Source: Tepiditoga spiralis
GTDB taxonomy: Bacteria > Thermotogota > Thermotogae > Petrotogales > Petrotogaceae
Assembly: GCF_014701195.1 (NCBI RefSeq)
Contig: NZ_AP018712.1
Coordinates: forward strand, 2,188,501-2,252,500
Length of the DNA stretch: 64,000 bases
Direction: 5' to 3'
In this document: piece by piece, positions 18,016-27,124 of the stretch
How the letters are laid out: each line of letters starts with the position of its first letter
How positions within the stretch are numbered: position 1 is the first letter of the stretch
The notes under the pieces: model-generated
Told to the model about the DNA's origin: nothing
Seen by the model: only the letters and a program-made list of their open reading frames with translations
Databases searched by the model: none
Program-made: the position numbers and the translations under genes

Positions 18016-20844
18016 TCATTTTATTATTAATTCTTTTAAATATTTTCCAGTATAACTTTTTTGATTTTTAATTATTTCTTGTGGAGTACCAACTGCAATT
18101 ATTTCACCACCATCTTCTCCACCTTCTGGTCCTAAATCTATTATATAATCAGCATTTTTTATTATATCTAAATTATGTTCTATTATTATTACAGTATTAC
18201 CTTTTTCAACCAATAAATTTAAAACTGAAATTAATTTTCTAACATCTTCAAAATGAAGTCCCGTTGTTGGTTCATCTAAAATATAGATAGTTCTTCCTGT
18301 ATCTCTTTTTTTCAATTCTGAAGTTAACTTTATTCTTTGAGCTTCTCCCCCAGACAATGTAGTTGCAGGTTGTCCTAATTTTATATATCCAAGTCCAACC
18401 TCTTGTAATAAATTTAAAGTTTTCTTTATTGAAGAGATATTTTTAAAAAAGTCTGCTGCTTCATCTACAGTCATATTCAAAATATCAGAAATATTTTTCC
18501 CCTTATAAGTTACTTTTAAAGTTTCTTTGTTATATCTTTTACCTTTACATACATCGCAAGTAACATACACATCAGATAAAAATTGCATATCTATTTTTAT
18601 TACACCATGACCAGCACAAGCTTCACAACGACCACCTTTCACATTAAAACTAAACCTTCCCTTTGTATATCCACGAATTCTTGCTTCAGGTGTTTGAGAA
18701 AAAACATCTCTAATAGTATCAAAAATTTTTGTATAAGTTGCAGGATTACTTCTTGGTGTTCTGCCAATGGGCGACTGATCAATAGAAATTATATTATCTA
18801 AATTTTCAAGGCCAATAATATCTTTAAAATCTCCGTGCCTTGCTCTTGTTTTTCTCAATTTTTTTAAAAGAGCAGGATATAATGTATCCATTATTAAAGA
18901 AGACTTTCCTGAACCAGAAACACCTGTAACTACAACTAATTTTCCTAAAGGAATTTCAACATCTATATCTTTTAAATTGTTGTGCTTGGCTCCAAGTATT
19001 TTTATACTTTTATTTAAGTCAACTCTATTTTTTTCAAAAATTTCAACCTTTCTCTTTCCAGAAACATATTGAGCTGTTAAAGATTTTCCTGGAGCATTAA
19101 GAACTCTTTTTGTACTACCTTGATAAACAACCTCACCACCATTTACACCTGCTTTTGGTCCTAGATCAACAAGATAATCAGAAGATTTTATTACTTCTTC
19201 ATCGTGTTCTACTATAATTACTGTATTTCCTAAATCTTTTAATTTTTTTAAAGTTTTTATTAATCTATCATTATCTCTTGAATGAAGACCTATAGTAGGT
19301 TCATCCAAAACATAAGTAACTCCTGTTAAACCTGATCCAATTTGAGTTGCAAGCCTTACTCTTTGAGATTCACCGCCAGATAAAGTACTTGAAGTTCTTG
19401 AAAGAGATATATACCCAAGGCCAACATCAACTAAAAATGTAACTCTTTTTTTTATTTCTAAAAGAAGCTCATCGATTATTTCTTTTTCAAAATCAGAAAA
19501 TTCTAATTTATTCAATAAATTATTTAATTTATTTAAAGGCATATTCGTTATATCATGTAAATTATATTTACCAATTCTAACATTTAAAGCATCTTTATTT
19601 AATCTTTTTCCATTACATGAATTACAAGTTCTTTGAACCATAACATTATTTTCCATCCAAGAACGCATATCAGGAGATTCTGTTTGTTTATAACGCCTCT
19701 CATACCACTTCAAAAGACCTTCAAATTTTCTTTTAAAAACATAATGTTTTCCATTTTCAGTAGATACATCAAAGGATATTTTTTCTTTTGTACCATACAT
19801 AAGCTTGTTTAAAACTTCTTCAGGAAGTTCTGAAAGCTTTTTGTTTGAAGCTTCACCATAAAACTCTATTATTTGCTTCATCATTTCAGCCATATAAGTA
19901 TCTTTTCCCATAGTTAAAATTGCACCTTCATCTATTGATTTATTAAAGTCAAAAACATATGAAGGTTCAACTTCTAATTTAAATCCTAATCCATGACATT
20001 CAGTACACGCTCCATGCGGACTATTAAATGAAAATAATTTTGGAGTTATTTCGGGAAAACTATATCCGCATTTTGGACAAGCAAGCATTTCACTAAAATC
20101 CATTGATTTTAAAGTTTTTTCGTCAATATTCATTTCTCTTATATTAACGAAACCATTTCCTTCTTTTAAAGCTAATTCAATACTTTCATATAATCTTTCA
20201 AAATTATCTTTCTTTAGCTTCATTCTATCTATCAATAAGTTTATATTATGTCTCTTTGTTTTTTTTAGTTCTGTTAAATCTTCTAATTCATATAAAATTC
20301 CATCAACTTCAACCTTTTTATATCCAGAAAGTTTCATACTTTCTATTTCTTTTTTAAATTCTCCCTTTTTTTCTTTGGCAATTGGAGAAAAAATATATAT
20401 TCTCGAATCTTCTTCAAAATTAATATAAATATTATCAACTATTTCATCAACAGTTGAACGTTCAAGTTTTGTTCCACAAGATGGACAATAAGCCTTTCCT
20501 ACTCTTGCAAATAAAACTCTTATATAATCATAAATTTCAGTTACTGTACCAACTGTTGAACGTGGATTATGACTCACTGATTTTTGTTCTATTGCTATTG
20601 CAGGTGAAAGTCCTTCAATAGATTCAACATCTGGTTTGTTTAAATTACCCAAAAACTGTCTTGCATAAGAAGAAACAGATTCTAAATATCGTCTTTGTCC
20701 TTCAGCATATATTGTATTCATGGCAAGAGTTGACTTTCCAGAACCAGATAAACCACTTATTACAGTTATTTTGTTTTTTGGAATTTTTACATCTATATTT
20801 TTTAAATTATGTTCTCGGGCACCTCTTACATTTATAAAATCCAT
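18016..20844 (-). CDS. uvrA: Excinuclease ABC subunit UvrA
   Basis: This 942-residue damage-recognition ATPase of nucleotide excision repair has two ABC modules with Walker [10 protein letters not shown] and GVSGSGKSS, and signatures [12 protein letters not shown] and [11 protein letters not shown]. Zinc-binding cysteine pairs are visible (CPSCG/CPKCG in the first half, CEACAGHG and CDVCKGKR in the second). Length and motif order are canonical. The gene stands alone, convergent with the DUF402 gene. Confidence 0.98.
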   Translation of the reverse strand: MDFINVRGAREHNLKNIDVKIPKNKITVISGLSGSGKSTLAMNTIYAEGQRRYLESVSSYARQFLGNLNKPDVESIEGLSPAIAIEQKSVSHNPRSTVGTVTEIYDYIRVLFARVGKAYCPSCGTKLERSTVDEIVDNIYINFEEDSRIYIFSPIAKEKKGEFKKEIESMKLSGYKKVEVDGILYELEDLTELKKTKRHNINLLIDRMKLKKDNFERLYESIELALKEGNGFVNIREMNIDEKTLKSMDFSEMLACPKCGYSFPEITPKLFSFNSPHGACTECHGLGFKLEVEPSYVFDFNKSIDEGAILTMGKDTYMAEMMKQIIEFYGEASNKKLSELPEEVLNKLMYGTKEKISFDVSTENGKHYVFKRKFEGLLKWYERRYKQTESPDMRSWMENNVMVQRTCNSCNGKRLNKDALNVRIGKYNLHDITNMPLNKLNNLLNKLEFSDFEKEIIDELLLEIKKRVTFLVDVGLGYISLSRTSSTLSGGESQRVRLATQIGSGLTGVTYVLDEPTIGLHSRDNDRLIKTLKKLKDLGNTVIIVEHDEEVIKSSDYLVDLGPKAGVNGGEVVYQGSTKRVLNAPGKSLTAQYVSGKRKVEIFEKNRVDLNKSIKILGAKHNNLKDIDVEIPLGKLVVVTGVSGSGKSSLIMDTLYPALLKKLRKTRARHGDFKDIIGLENLDNIISIDQSPIGRTPRSNPATYTKIFDTIRDVFSQTPEARIRGYTKGRFSFNVKGGRCEACAGHGVIKIDMQFLSDVYVTCDVCKGKRYNKETLKVTYKGKNISDILNMTVDEAADFFKNISSIKKTLNLLQEVGLGYIKLGQPATTLSGGEAQRIKLTSELKKRDTGRTIYILDEPTTGLHFEDVRKLISVLNLLVEKGNTVIIIEHNLDIIKNADYIIDLGPEGGEDGGEIIAVGTPQEIIKNQKSYTGKYLKELIIK

Positions 20845-20897
20845 AAAATTACCTCCAAAATAAAAAAGTATACTTATATATATATTATATCATAAAA

Positions 20898-20926
20898 ATA
20901 AAAAAAGTGGTGGCAAAAGCCACCAT
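20898..20926 (-). terminator. Intrinsic terminator for the secreted-protein gene
   Basis: Read on the minus strand, TGGTGGC, a TTTT loop and GCCACCA are followed by a run of Ts. It lies just after the stop of the 20937-21452 gene and separates it from uvrA. Confidence 0.82.
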
Positions 20927-20936
20927 AAAATTGGGT

Positions 20937-21452
20937 TTAATCGGGGTACATTGTTACATATATTTTTCCATTATATTCTCCTGATTTTATATCATAAAAC
21001 TCTTTATTTTTATAAGAAAACCTATACTCTATATTTGAATTATAAACTCCCTTTCTTAAAATAAAATCTATTGATTTATTTGAATTAAATTTATACTCAT
21101 GATATCTATCTTTTAAATAAAAATTTCCAGGGCCATCATAATCAGTAGTTATTTTCAAATTAAAATTCACATTTGAATACATATACAATTTAACTTTATC
21201 TTTAAATACTTTATCTTTATCTTTATCATCTTTATCATAATTTATAGTTGTATTCAGTCCCCAAGGACAAGTTTTATCATAAATAACTTGCATCATAAAA
21301 TATCTACAAGGTTTTATCTTAACTCTCACAGATATTTGACCAGGTTTTATATTTGGAACTGTTGGAGTTATTGGAACTAATGGATTTACAAAACATATAC
21401 TAAAAATATTTATTATTATAAACATATAAATTGTAACAAGTAGTTTTTTCAT
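20937..21452 (-). CDS. Unknown secreted protein
   Basis: This 171-residue protein has an N-terminal signal peptide (MKKLLVTIYMFIIINIFSIC), then a proline-rich linker (NPLVPITPTVPNIKPGQ) and a probably beta-rich domain with many Tyr, Lys and Asp. There is no clear lipobox and no catalytic motif. It likely lies in the periplasm or on the outer face of the toga. It has its own ribosome site (GAGGAG) and terminator, so it appears to be a single-gene unit. I do not recognise the family. Confidence 0.7.
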   Translation of the reverse strand: MKKLLVTIYMFIIINIFSICFVNPLVPITPTVPNIKPGQISVRVKIKPCRYFMMQVIYDKTCPWGLNTTINYDKDDKDKDKVFKDKVKLYMYSNVNFNLKITTDYDGPGNFYLKDRYHEYKFNSNKSIDFILRKGVYNSNIEYRFSYKNKEFYDIKSGEYNGKIYVTMYPD

Positions 21453-21540
21453 TTTTCATCTCCTCATATGAACTTCTAAAATATTATAACAAAAAAAAAT
21501 AAAAAACTACTAAAAATTTACTAAAAAAATGCTAAAAATT

Positions 21541-22425
21541 TTAAATTAAACTCAAATACTTATCTCCAGAATCAGGAGAAATAGTTACTATTCTTGAATT
21601 TTCATTCATGTTTTCTAAAACTCTCAAAGAAGCAACTACATTAGCAGCAGATGAAATACCTAAAAACAACCCTTCTTCTTTTGCCAATCTCTTTTTCATT
21701 TCAAAAGCTTCATCATCTTCTACTTGTACTATATTATCAATTAAAGAAATATCTAAATTTCTTGGAATAAAACCAGCTCCAATACCTTGAATATTATGCT
21801 TTCCTGGATTATTTCCAGATATAACAGAAGAATTTTTTGGTTCTACTGCTACTATTTTAACACAATTTTGGAAATATTTTCTCAATACTCTTCCAACTCC
21901 GCTTATAGTTCCTCCAGTACCAACTCCAGCAACAAATGCATCCATATTAAAGCTCATTTGTTTCAATATTTCTGGTCCAGTTGTTAATTCATGAGATAGT
22001 GGATTATTTGGATTTTCAAATTGATTTGGCATAAAAGCATCATATTCTTTTGTTAAACTTATTGCTTTATCAATAGCTCCTTTCATACCTTTTTCTGCAG
22101 GAGTTAAAACTAATTCAGCACCATAAGCTTTCAAAACTTTTCTTCTTTCTATGCTCATACTTTCAGGCATAGTTAGAATTACTCTATACCCTTTGCTTTT
22201 TCCTATTGCTGCAAGAGCAATACCAGTATTTCCACTTGTTGGCTCTATAATAACTTTATTTTTTAAGTTCCCAGACTTTTCAGCTTCACTTATCATAAAA
22301 TAAGCTGGTCTATCTTTAACACTACCTGCCACATTATTTTTTTCTAATTTAATAAATATTTTTCCAGGATCAATTATATTTGAAAGAGTTATTAATGGTG
22401 TAGTACCTATCGCATTTATAATCAT
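21541..22425 (-). CDS. cysK: Cysteine synthase (O-acetylserine sulfhydrylase)
   Basis: This 294-residue PLP fold-type II enzyme makes cysteine from O-acetylserine and sulfide. Lys37 in NVAGSVKDRPA binds PLP; EPTSGNTGIALA binds the substrate carboxylate; GTGGTISG binds the PLP phosphate. Slightly short, but complete. It lies 11 bases after cysE, so both steps from serine to cysteine are co-expressed. CysM-type substrate preference cannot be excluded. Confidence 0.95.
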   Translation of the reverse strand: MIINAIGTTPLITLSNIIDPGKIFIKLEKNNVAGSVKDRPAYFMISEAEKSGNLKNKVIIEPTSGNTGIALAAIGKSKGYRVILTMPESMSIERRKVLKAYGAELVLTPAEKGMKGAIDKAISLTKEYDAFMPNQFENPNNPLSHELTTGPEILKQMSFNMDAFVAGVGTGGTISGVGRVLRKYFQNCVKIVAVEPKNSSVISGNNPGKHNIQGIGAGFIPRNLDISLIDNIVQVEDDEAFEMKKRLAKEEGLFLGISSAANVVASLRVLENMNENSRIVTISPDSGDKYLSLI

Positions 22426-22436
22426 ATTATCATCTC

Positions 22437-23033
22437 CTATATCACAAAGTTTGTATTTTCAGAAAGAGCAAACATCTTTGATGCATTGCAATTAAACTTT
22501 TTAATCTTTGCAGGAATACCAACAACTAAACTTTTTCTTGGTATATCCATTAAAACAACTGAATTTGAACCAATAACAACATCATCTCCAATTATTATAT
22601 TACCAAGAACCTTTGCACCAGCTCCAATAGTTACATTTTTACCTATTTCAGGATGTCGTTTGCCTTTCATAACCTTTTTGGCTCCTAAAGTAACTCCATG
22701 ATATATTAAAGTACCACTACCAATCTTTGCAGTTTCACCAATGACAACACCTATACCATGATCTATAACAACTCCAGCATCTATTTGTGCTGATGGATGT
22801 ATATCCATTGAATACAATATCTTTGACAAAACATACAGTGGATAAGATAAAATATAAATCTTATATTTATGAAAAAAACTATAAAATCTATAAGAAATTA
22901 ACCCATGTAAAGATGTTGATATAAAAAATATTTTTAATTTAGAAGTTGCTATTGGATCTTTCTTTATAAATTCATTCAAATCTTTGTTTATTGATCTAAA
23001 AATGTGAAAAAAATCCTTAATTATTTTAATCAT
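22437..23033 (-). CDS. cysE: Serine O-acetyltransferase
   Basis: This 198-residue left-handed beta-helix acyltransferase forms O-acetylserine. Hexapeptide repeats run through DIHPSAQIDAGVVIDHGIGV and KNVTIGAGAKVLGNIIIGDD; the catalytic DHG (IDHGIGVVIGE) and the HPEIG loop are present. It is the shorter bacterial form. ATG with TTGGAGGC upstream. First gene of the cysE-cysK operon, with about 150 bases of leader before it. Confidence 0.94.
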   Translation of the reverse strand: MIKIIKDFFHIFRSINKDLNEFIKKDPIATSKLKIFFISTSLHGLISYRFYSFFHKYKIYILSYPLYVLSKILYSMDIHPSAQIDAGVVIDHGIGVVIGETAKIGSGTLIYHGVTLGAKKVMKGKRHPEIGKNVTIGAGAKVLGNIIIGDDVVIGSNSVVLMDIPRKSLVVGIPAKIKKFNCNASKMFALSENTNFVI

Positions 23034-23124
23034 GCATATACGCCTCCAATATTTGATTTTTAATTATTTTACATAAAAAATCAACAGACGTATATTGAGG
23101 AATTATGAAACAACTTTAAATATT

Positions 23125-23145
23125 TTAAACTAAAATGCACCCCAT
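23125..23145 (-). other. Possible six-codon leader ORF with a cysteine codon upstream of cysE
   Basis: In the cysE leader an ATG preceded by AGGTGGTGA at good spacing opens a six-codon frame reading M-G-C-I-L-V then TAA. A cysteine codon in a short upstream ORF before a cysteine-synthesis operon suggests translation-coupled control, but there is only one such codon and no clear terminator hairpin. Two TATAAT-like boxes lie at 23179-23191 on the minus strand. Treat as a candidate. Confidence 0.3.
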
Positions 23146-23197
23146 TTCTTTCACCACCTATTTTATCGTATTTAAAATATTATAGATTATAATTGTT

Positions 23198-23233
23198 AAA
23201 TAAAAGTGTTTACGAATGTAAACACTTTTATTT
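23198..23233. terminator. 16-bp perfect inverted repeat between cysE and hsdM
   Basis: AAATAAAAGTGTTTAC, loop GAAT and the exact complement form a stem with A-rich and T-rich ends on both sides, so it looks like a bidirectional terminator. It lies between divergent genes, where no terminator is needed, so it may instead mark the left edge of the restriction-modification insertion or insulate it. Confidence 0.6.
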
Positions 23234-23378
23234 GTTGTGATTAAAGGATATTTTTTTAGTTAAAAATGATAAAAGAATTTAAAGCGAAAAGTAATAGGTT
23301 ATAATTAATATGGTATAATAAACATAGAATTAAAGTTTTTGGAATATTATAAAAAATACATGTTTTGGAGGTATAAAA

Positions 23379-24926
23379 ATGTCAAGCACAGCTCAAAGAG
23401 CAGAATTACAATCTCAAATATGGAAAATAGCTAATGATGTCCGTGGTTCAGTAGATGGATGGGATTTTAAACAATATGTTTTGGGAACTCTTTTTTATCG
23501 TTTTATTAGTGAAAATTTTGCCAACTATATTGAAGGTGACGATGAAAATATAAATTATGCTGAATTATCTGACGATGTTATTACTCCAGAAATTAAAGAT
23601 GATGCAATTAAAACAAAGGGTTATTTTATATATCCTAGTCAATTATTTATTAATATTGCTAAAACAGCCAATACAAATGAAAATTTAAATACGGATTTGG
23701 CTGATATATTTTCATCAATAGAAAATTCTGCAAATGGTTATCCATCAGAATTGGATATTAAAGGACTTTTTGCTGATTTTGATACAACAAGTAATAGGTT
23801 AGGAAATACAGTTAAGGATAAAAATAGTCGTTTAGCAGCTGTAATTAAAGGTGTAGCAGAATTAAACTTTGGAAAATTTGAAGAGAATAATATTGACCTT
23901 TTTGGTGACGCATATGAATTTTTAATATCTAATTATGCTGCTAATGCAGGAAAATCAGGAGGAGAGTTTTTTACTCCTCAATGTGTATCTAAACTTATAG
24001 CAAAATTAGCAACTCATAAACAAGAAACTATTAATAAAATTTATGATCCTGCTTGTGGTTCAGGTTCATTATTATTACAAGCAAAAAAACAATTTGATGA
24101 GCATATTATTCAAGAAGGTTTTTATGGTCAAGAAATTAATCATACAACTTATAATCTTGCTCGTATGAATATGTTTTTACATAATATAAATTATGATAAA
24201 TTTAATATTGCTTTAGGAAATACTTTAATAGACCCACAGTTTGAGGATGAAAAACCTTTTGATGCAATTGTGTCTAATCCACCTTATTCAATAAAATGGA
24301 TTGGAAAAGATGACCCAACTCTTATTAATGACGAAAGATTTGCACCTGCTGGAGTATTAGCACCAAAATCTAAAGCTGATTTTGCTTTTATTCTTCATTC
24401 ACTACATTATTTATCTAGTAAAGGGCGTGCTGCTATAGTTACTTTCCCAGGTATATTTTATCGTGGAGGAGTGGAGAAAAAAATAAGACAATATTTAGTT
24501 GATAATAATTTTGTAGAAACTGTTATTTCATTAGCTCCAAACTTATTTTTTGGAACTTCTATAGCTGTTAATATTTTAGTTTTATCTAAACACAAAACAG
24601 ATAATAAAATTCAGTTTATTGATGTTAGTGGAGAAGATTTTTATAAAAAAGAAACTAATAATAATAAACTTACAGATGAACATATTGAAAAAATTATTGA
24701 AACGTTTGATAGTAAAGAAGATATTAAACATATTTCAAAATCTGTTGATTATGAAAAAATAGTTGAAGAAGATTATACTCTATCTGTTAGTTCTTATGTT
24801 GAACCAAAAGACACAAGAGAAGTTATTGATATAAAAGAATTAAATAAAGAGATAAAAAGTACAGTAGAAAAGATAGACAAATTGCGATCTGAAATTGATA
24901 AGATTGTAGAGGAAATAGAAGCATAA
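23379..24926 (+). CDS. hsdM: Type I restriction-modification system DNA methyltransferase subunit HsdM
   Basis: This 515-residue N6-adenine methyltransferase of a type I system has an N-terminal helical domain, SAM-binding DPACGSGS (223-230), [16 protein letters not shown], and catalytic NPPY (300-303) in AIVSNPPYS. The C-terminal coiled coil is likely the HsdS contact. TGGTATAAT (extended -10) lies at 23312-23319 and a GGAGG precedes the ATG. First gene of hsdM-ORF6N-hsdS-hsdR. Confidence 0.97.
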   Translation: MSSTAQRAELQSQIWKIANDVRGSVDGWDFKQYVLGTLFYRFISENFANYIEGDDENINYAELSDDVITPEIKDDAIKTKGYFIYPSQLFINIAKTANTNENLNTDLADIFSSIENSANGYPSELDIKGLFADFDTTSNRLGNTVKDKNSRLAAVIKGVAELNFGKFEENNIDLFGDAYEFLISNYAANAGKSGGEFFTPQCVSKLIAKLATHKQETINKIYDPACGSGSLLLQAKKQFDEHIIQEGFYGQEINHTTYNLARMNMFLHNINYDKFNIALGNTLIDPQFEDEKPFDAIVSNPPYSIKWIGKDDPTLINDERFAPAGVLAPKSKADFAFILHSLHYLSSKGRAAIVTFPGIFYRGGVEKKIRQYLVDNNFVETVISLAPNLFFGTSIAVNILVLSKHKTDNKIQFIDVSGEDFYKKETNNNKLTDEHIEKIIETFDSKEDIKHISKSVDYEKIVEEDYTLSVSSYVEPKDTREVIDIKELNKEIKSTVEKIDKLRSEIDKIVEEIEA

Positions 24927-24929
24927 GCG

Positions 24930-25024
24930 TACCCCATCTAAATCTCCCCCTTAATAAAGGGGAGACTTTAAAAGATGTTCCCTCCCTTTTACAAAGGAGA
25001 GGACTAGAGTGGAGTGATTTTTTT
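24930..25024. repeat. Intergenic nested-palindrome element in the hsd locus
   Basis: Between hsdM and the ORF6N gene is a GC-richer segment of about 95 bases with two hairpins: CTCCCCCTTAATAAAGGGGAG (24944-24964) and CCTCCCTTTTACAAAGGAGAGG (about 24981-25002), flanked by roughly complementary ends (ACCCCATCT and AGAGTGGAGTG). Composition differs sharply from its surroundings. It resembles palindromic dispersed elements seen in many bacterial genomes; copy number here cannot be judged from one window. Confidence 0.75.
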
Positions 25025-25044
25025 ATGAGGAGAGAGGTTTTAAA

Positions 25045-25902
25045 GTGGAAGATTTAATAAAAACAGTTAATATAAAAGATACCATTTTTACCTTTCGAGG
25101 TAAACAAGTGATGATAGATAGAGATTTGGCAAGTTTATACCAAGCAGAAACAAAAAGAATAAATGAACAAGTTAAAAGAAATATAGAAAGATTCCCTAAT
25201 GATTTTAGATTTCAATTAACTTCTAATGAAAAAAATGAACTGGTCGCAAAATGCGACCGGCTTGAAAATTTAAAACATTCCTCTTCATTACCTTATGCCT
25301 TTACAGAACAAGGTGTATCAATGTTAAGTGCTGTTTTAAAAAGTAAAGTAGCTGTAGAAGTAAGTGTAAATATAATGAGAGCTTTTGTAGAAATGAAACA
25401 AATAATGTTATCAAATGCTTCTCTTTTTCAAAGAATTGACCGAACAGAGAAAATATTACTAGAACATAAAGAGAAATTTGAAAAAATTTTTAAATATTTA
25501 GAAGGTGATAAACCTCCTATTCAAAGAGTGTTTTTTGATGGAGAGATTTGGGATGCTTATGAGTTTATAAACAAATTATTACGAAGTGCCAAAAAAGAGG
25601 TAACTTTGATAGATAATTATATTGATGACACTGTTTTAACTCTTCTAAAAGAGTATCCAAAATTAACTGTTACAATTATCACAAAAAAGATAGATAAAAA
25701 ATTAAATCTTGATTTAGAGAAATATAATTCTCAGTATAAAAATCTAAAAGTGAAAACTTCTAATAAATACCATGATAGATTTTTGATAATTGATGAGATG
25801 GTCTATCATATTGGGGAAAGCTTAAAAGATTTAGGTAAGAAAGTTTTTGGCTTTAGTAAGATGAATATAGATAAAGAATTATTGGGGGTTGAAAATGATT
25901 AA
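25045..25902 (+). CDS. ORF6N-domain protein with PLD-like C-terminus, embedded in the hsd operon
   Basis: This 285-residue protein has an ORF6N DNA-binding domain in its N-terminal half (FRGKQVMIDRDLASLYQAE, NIERFPNDFRFQLT, LPYAFTEQGVSMLSAVLKS), an architecture common in phage antirepressors. The C-terminal half (DGEIWDAYEFINKLLRSAKK, IDNYID, then YHDRFLIIDE and IGESLKDLG) looks like a single degenerate PLD-type HKD unit. Such genes often sit inside type I loci (RhuM/virulence-associated annotations) and their role is unsettled. GTG start after GGAGAGAGG. Its end overlaps hsdS by eight bases. Confidence 0.82.
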   Translation: MEDLIKTVNIKDTIFTFRGKQVMIDRDLASLYQAETKRINEQVKRNIERFPNDFRFQLTSNEKNELVAKCDRLENLKHSSSLPYAFTEQGVSMLSAVLKSKVAVEVSVNIMRAFVEMKQIMLSNASLFQRIDRTEKILLEHKEKFEKIFKYLEGDKPPIQRVFFDGEIWDAYEFINKLLRSAKKEVTLIDNYIDDTVLTLLKEYPKLTVTIITKKIDKKLNLDLEKYNSQYKNLKVKTSNKYHDRFLIIDEMVYHIGESLKDLGKKVFGFSKMNIDKELLGVEND

Positions 25903-27124
25903 AAAGAATTTTATGGAAAAGTTGCTTAATGGAGTTGAGGTTGAGTGGAGGACGTTGGAGGAAGTGGCTGAATTAAAACGAGGTAGAGTTATGTCAAAAA
26001 CTTACTTAGCTGAAAATGCTGGCGATTATCCTGTATATAGTTCTCAGACTTTGAATAATGGAATGATAGGTAAAATTACCTCTTATGATTTTGATGGCGA
26101 GTATATTAATTGGACAACTGATGGTGCTAATGCCGGCACAGTATTTCATCGTAATGGAAAATTCTCTATTACAAATGTGTGTGGTCTTATAACAATTAAG
26201 AATGAAAAAAAATTAAGTTATAAATTCTTATATTTTTGGTTGTCAATTGAAGCTAAAAAATATGTTTACTCGGGGATGGGTAACCCAAAGTTAATGAGTA
26301 ATCAAATGGCAAAAGTAAAAATCCCAATCCCACCCCTACACGTCCAAAAGGAGATAGTCCGTATCTTGGATACCTTTACAGAGCTTACAGCAGAGCTTAC
26401 AGCAGAGCTTACAGCTCGTAAGAAGCAATATGAGTATTATCGTGATAAGTTGCTTACACCTATAGAAGATAATGGTAAATGGTTCTTAAATGGCAAAGAG
26501 GTGGAGTGGAAGAAAATTGAAGACATATTTTATTTAAAAAACGGATATACTCCTTCAAAATCTAAAAAAGAATATTGGAAAAATGGAGATATCCCTTGGT
26601 TTAGAATGGAAGATTTAAGAAAAAATGGGAATATTCTTAATAATTCAATACAACATGTTCACAAAAGTGGAATAAAAGGGAATTTATTTCCTGCTAATTC
26701 TATTATAATGGCGACAACTGCAACAATAGGTGAACATGCTCTTGTAACCGTTGATTACTTGAGTAATCAACGGTTCACAAATTTCACTTTAAAAGATGAG
26801 CTTTGTGAAAGATTATGTATGAAATTTGTTTATTATTATTTTTTTATTATTGATGAGAAAGCAAAACAATCAGTTAATAAGTCAAGTTTTCCTAGCGTGC
26901 AAATGGGGCAATTAAGAAAATGGGAAATCCCAATCCCACCATTAGAAAAACAAAAAGAGATTGTGGAAATTTTAGATAAATTTGAGGCTTTAACAACCTC
27001 AATTTCAGAAGGTTTACCTCGTGAAATAGAGTTGCGTCAAAAACAATATGAATATTATAGAAATATGCTTCTTAATTTTCCAGGGCTAAGGTGGAATAAA
27101 GGAGGGAACAATAAATATGACTAA
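25895..27124 (+). CDS. hsdS: Type I restriction-modification specificity subunit HsdS
   Basis: This subunit of about 409 residues has two target-recognition domains (about 10-140 and 205-350), each followed by a conserved helix: [19 protein letters not shown] then [13 protein letters not shown], and [19 protein letters not shown] then [13 protein letters not shown]. The two half-sites define a bipartite recognition sequence. The central spacer has ELTA three times, as in the EcoR124 family (type IC). ATG 25895 has GGGGG six bases upstream; an in-frame TTG at 25889 is too close. The end overlaps hsdR by eight bases. Confidence 0.95.
   Translation: MIKKNFMEKLLNGVEVEWRTLEEVAELKRGRVMSKTYLAENAGDYPVYSSQTLNNGMIGKITSYDFDGEYINWTTDGANAGTVFHRNGKFSITNVCGLITIKNEKKLSYKFLYFWLSIEAKKYVYSGMGNPKLMSNQMAKVKIPIPPLHVQKEIVRILDTFTELTAELTAELTARKKQYEYYRDKLLTPIEDNGKWFLNGKEVEWKKIEDIFYLKNGYTPSKSKKEYWKNGDIPWFRMEDLRKNGNILNNSIQHVHKSGIKGNLFPANSIIMATTATIGEHALVTVDYLSNQRFTNFTLKDELCERLCMKFVYYYFFIIDEKAKQSVNKSSFPSVQMGQLRKWEIPIPPLEKQKEIVEILDKFEALTTSISEGLPREIELRQKQYEYYRNMLLNFPGLRWNKGGNNKYD
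26381..26416 (+). repeat. Three 12-bp repeats in the hsdS spacer (ELTA x3)
   Basis: Three tandem copies of GAGCTTACAGCA (the last ends in T) encode [12 protein letters not shown] between the first recognition domain and the central helix. In EcoR124-type HsdS, changing this repeat from two to three copies lengthens the non-specific gap of the recognition site by one base pair. This is a classic route to new specificity. Confidence 0.93.
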
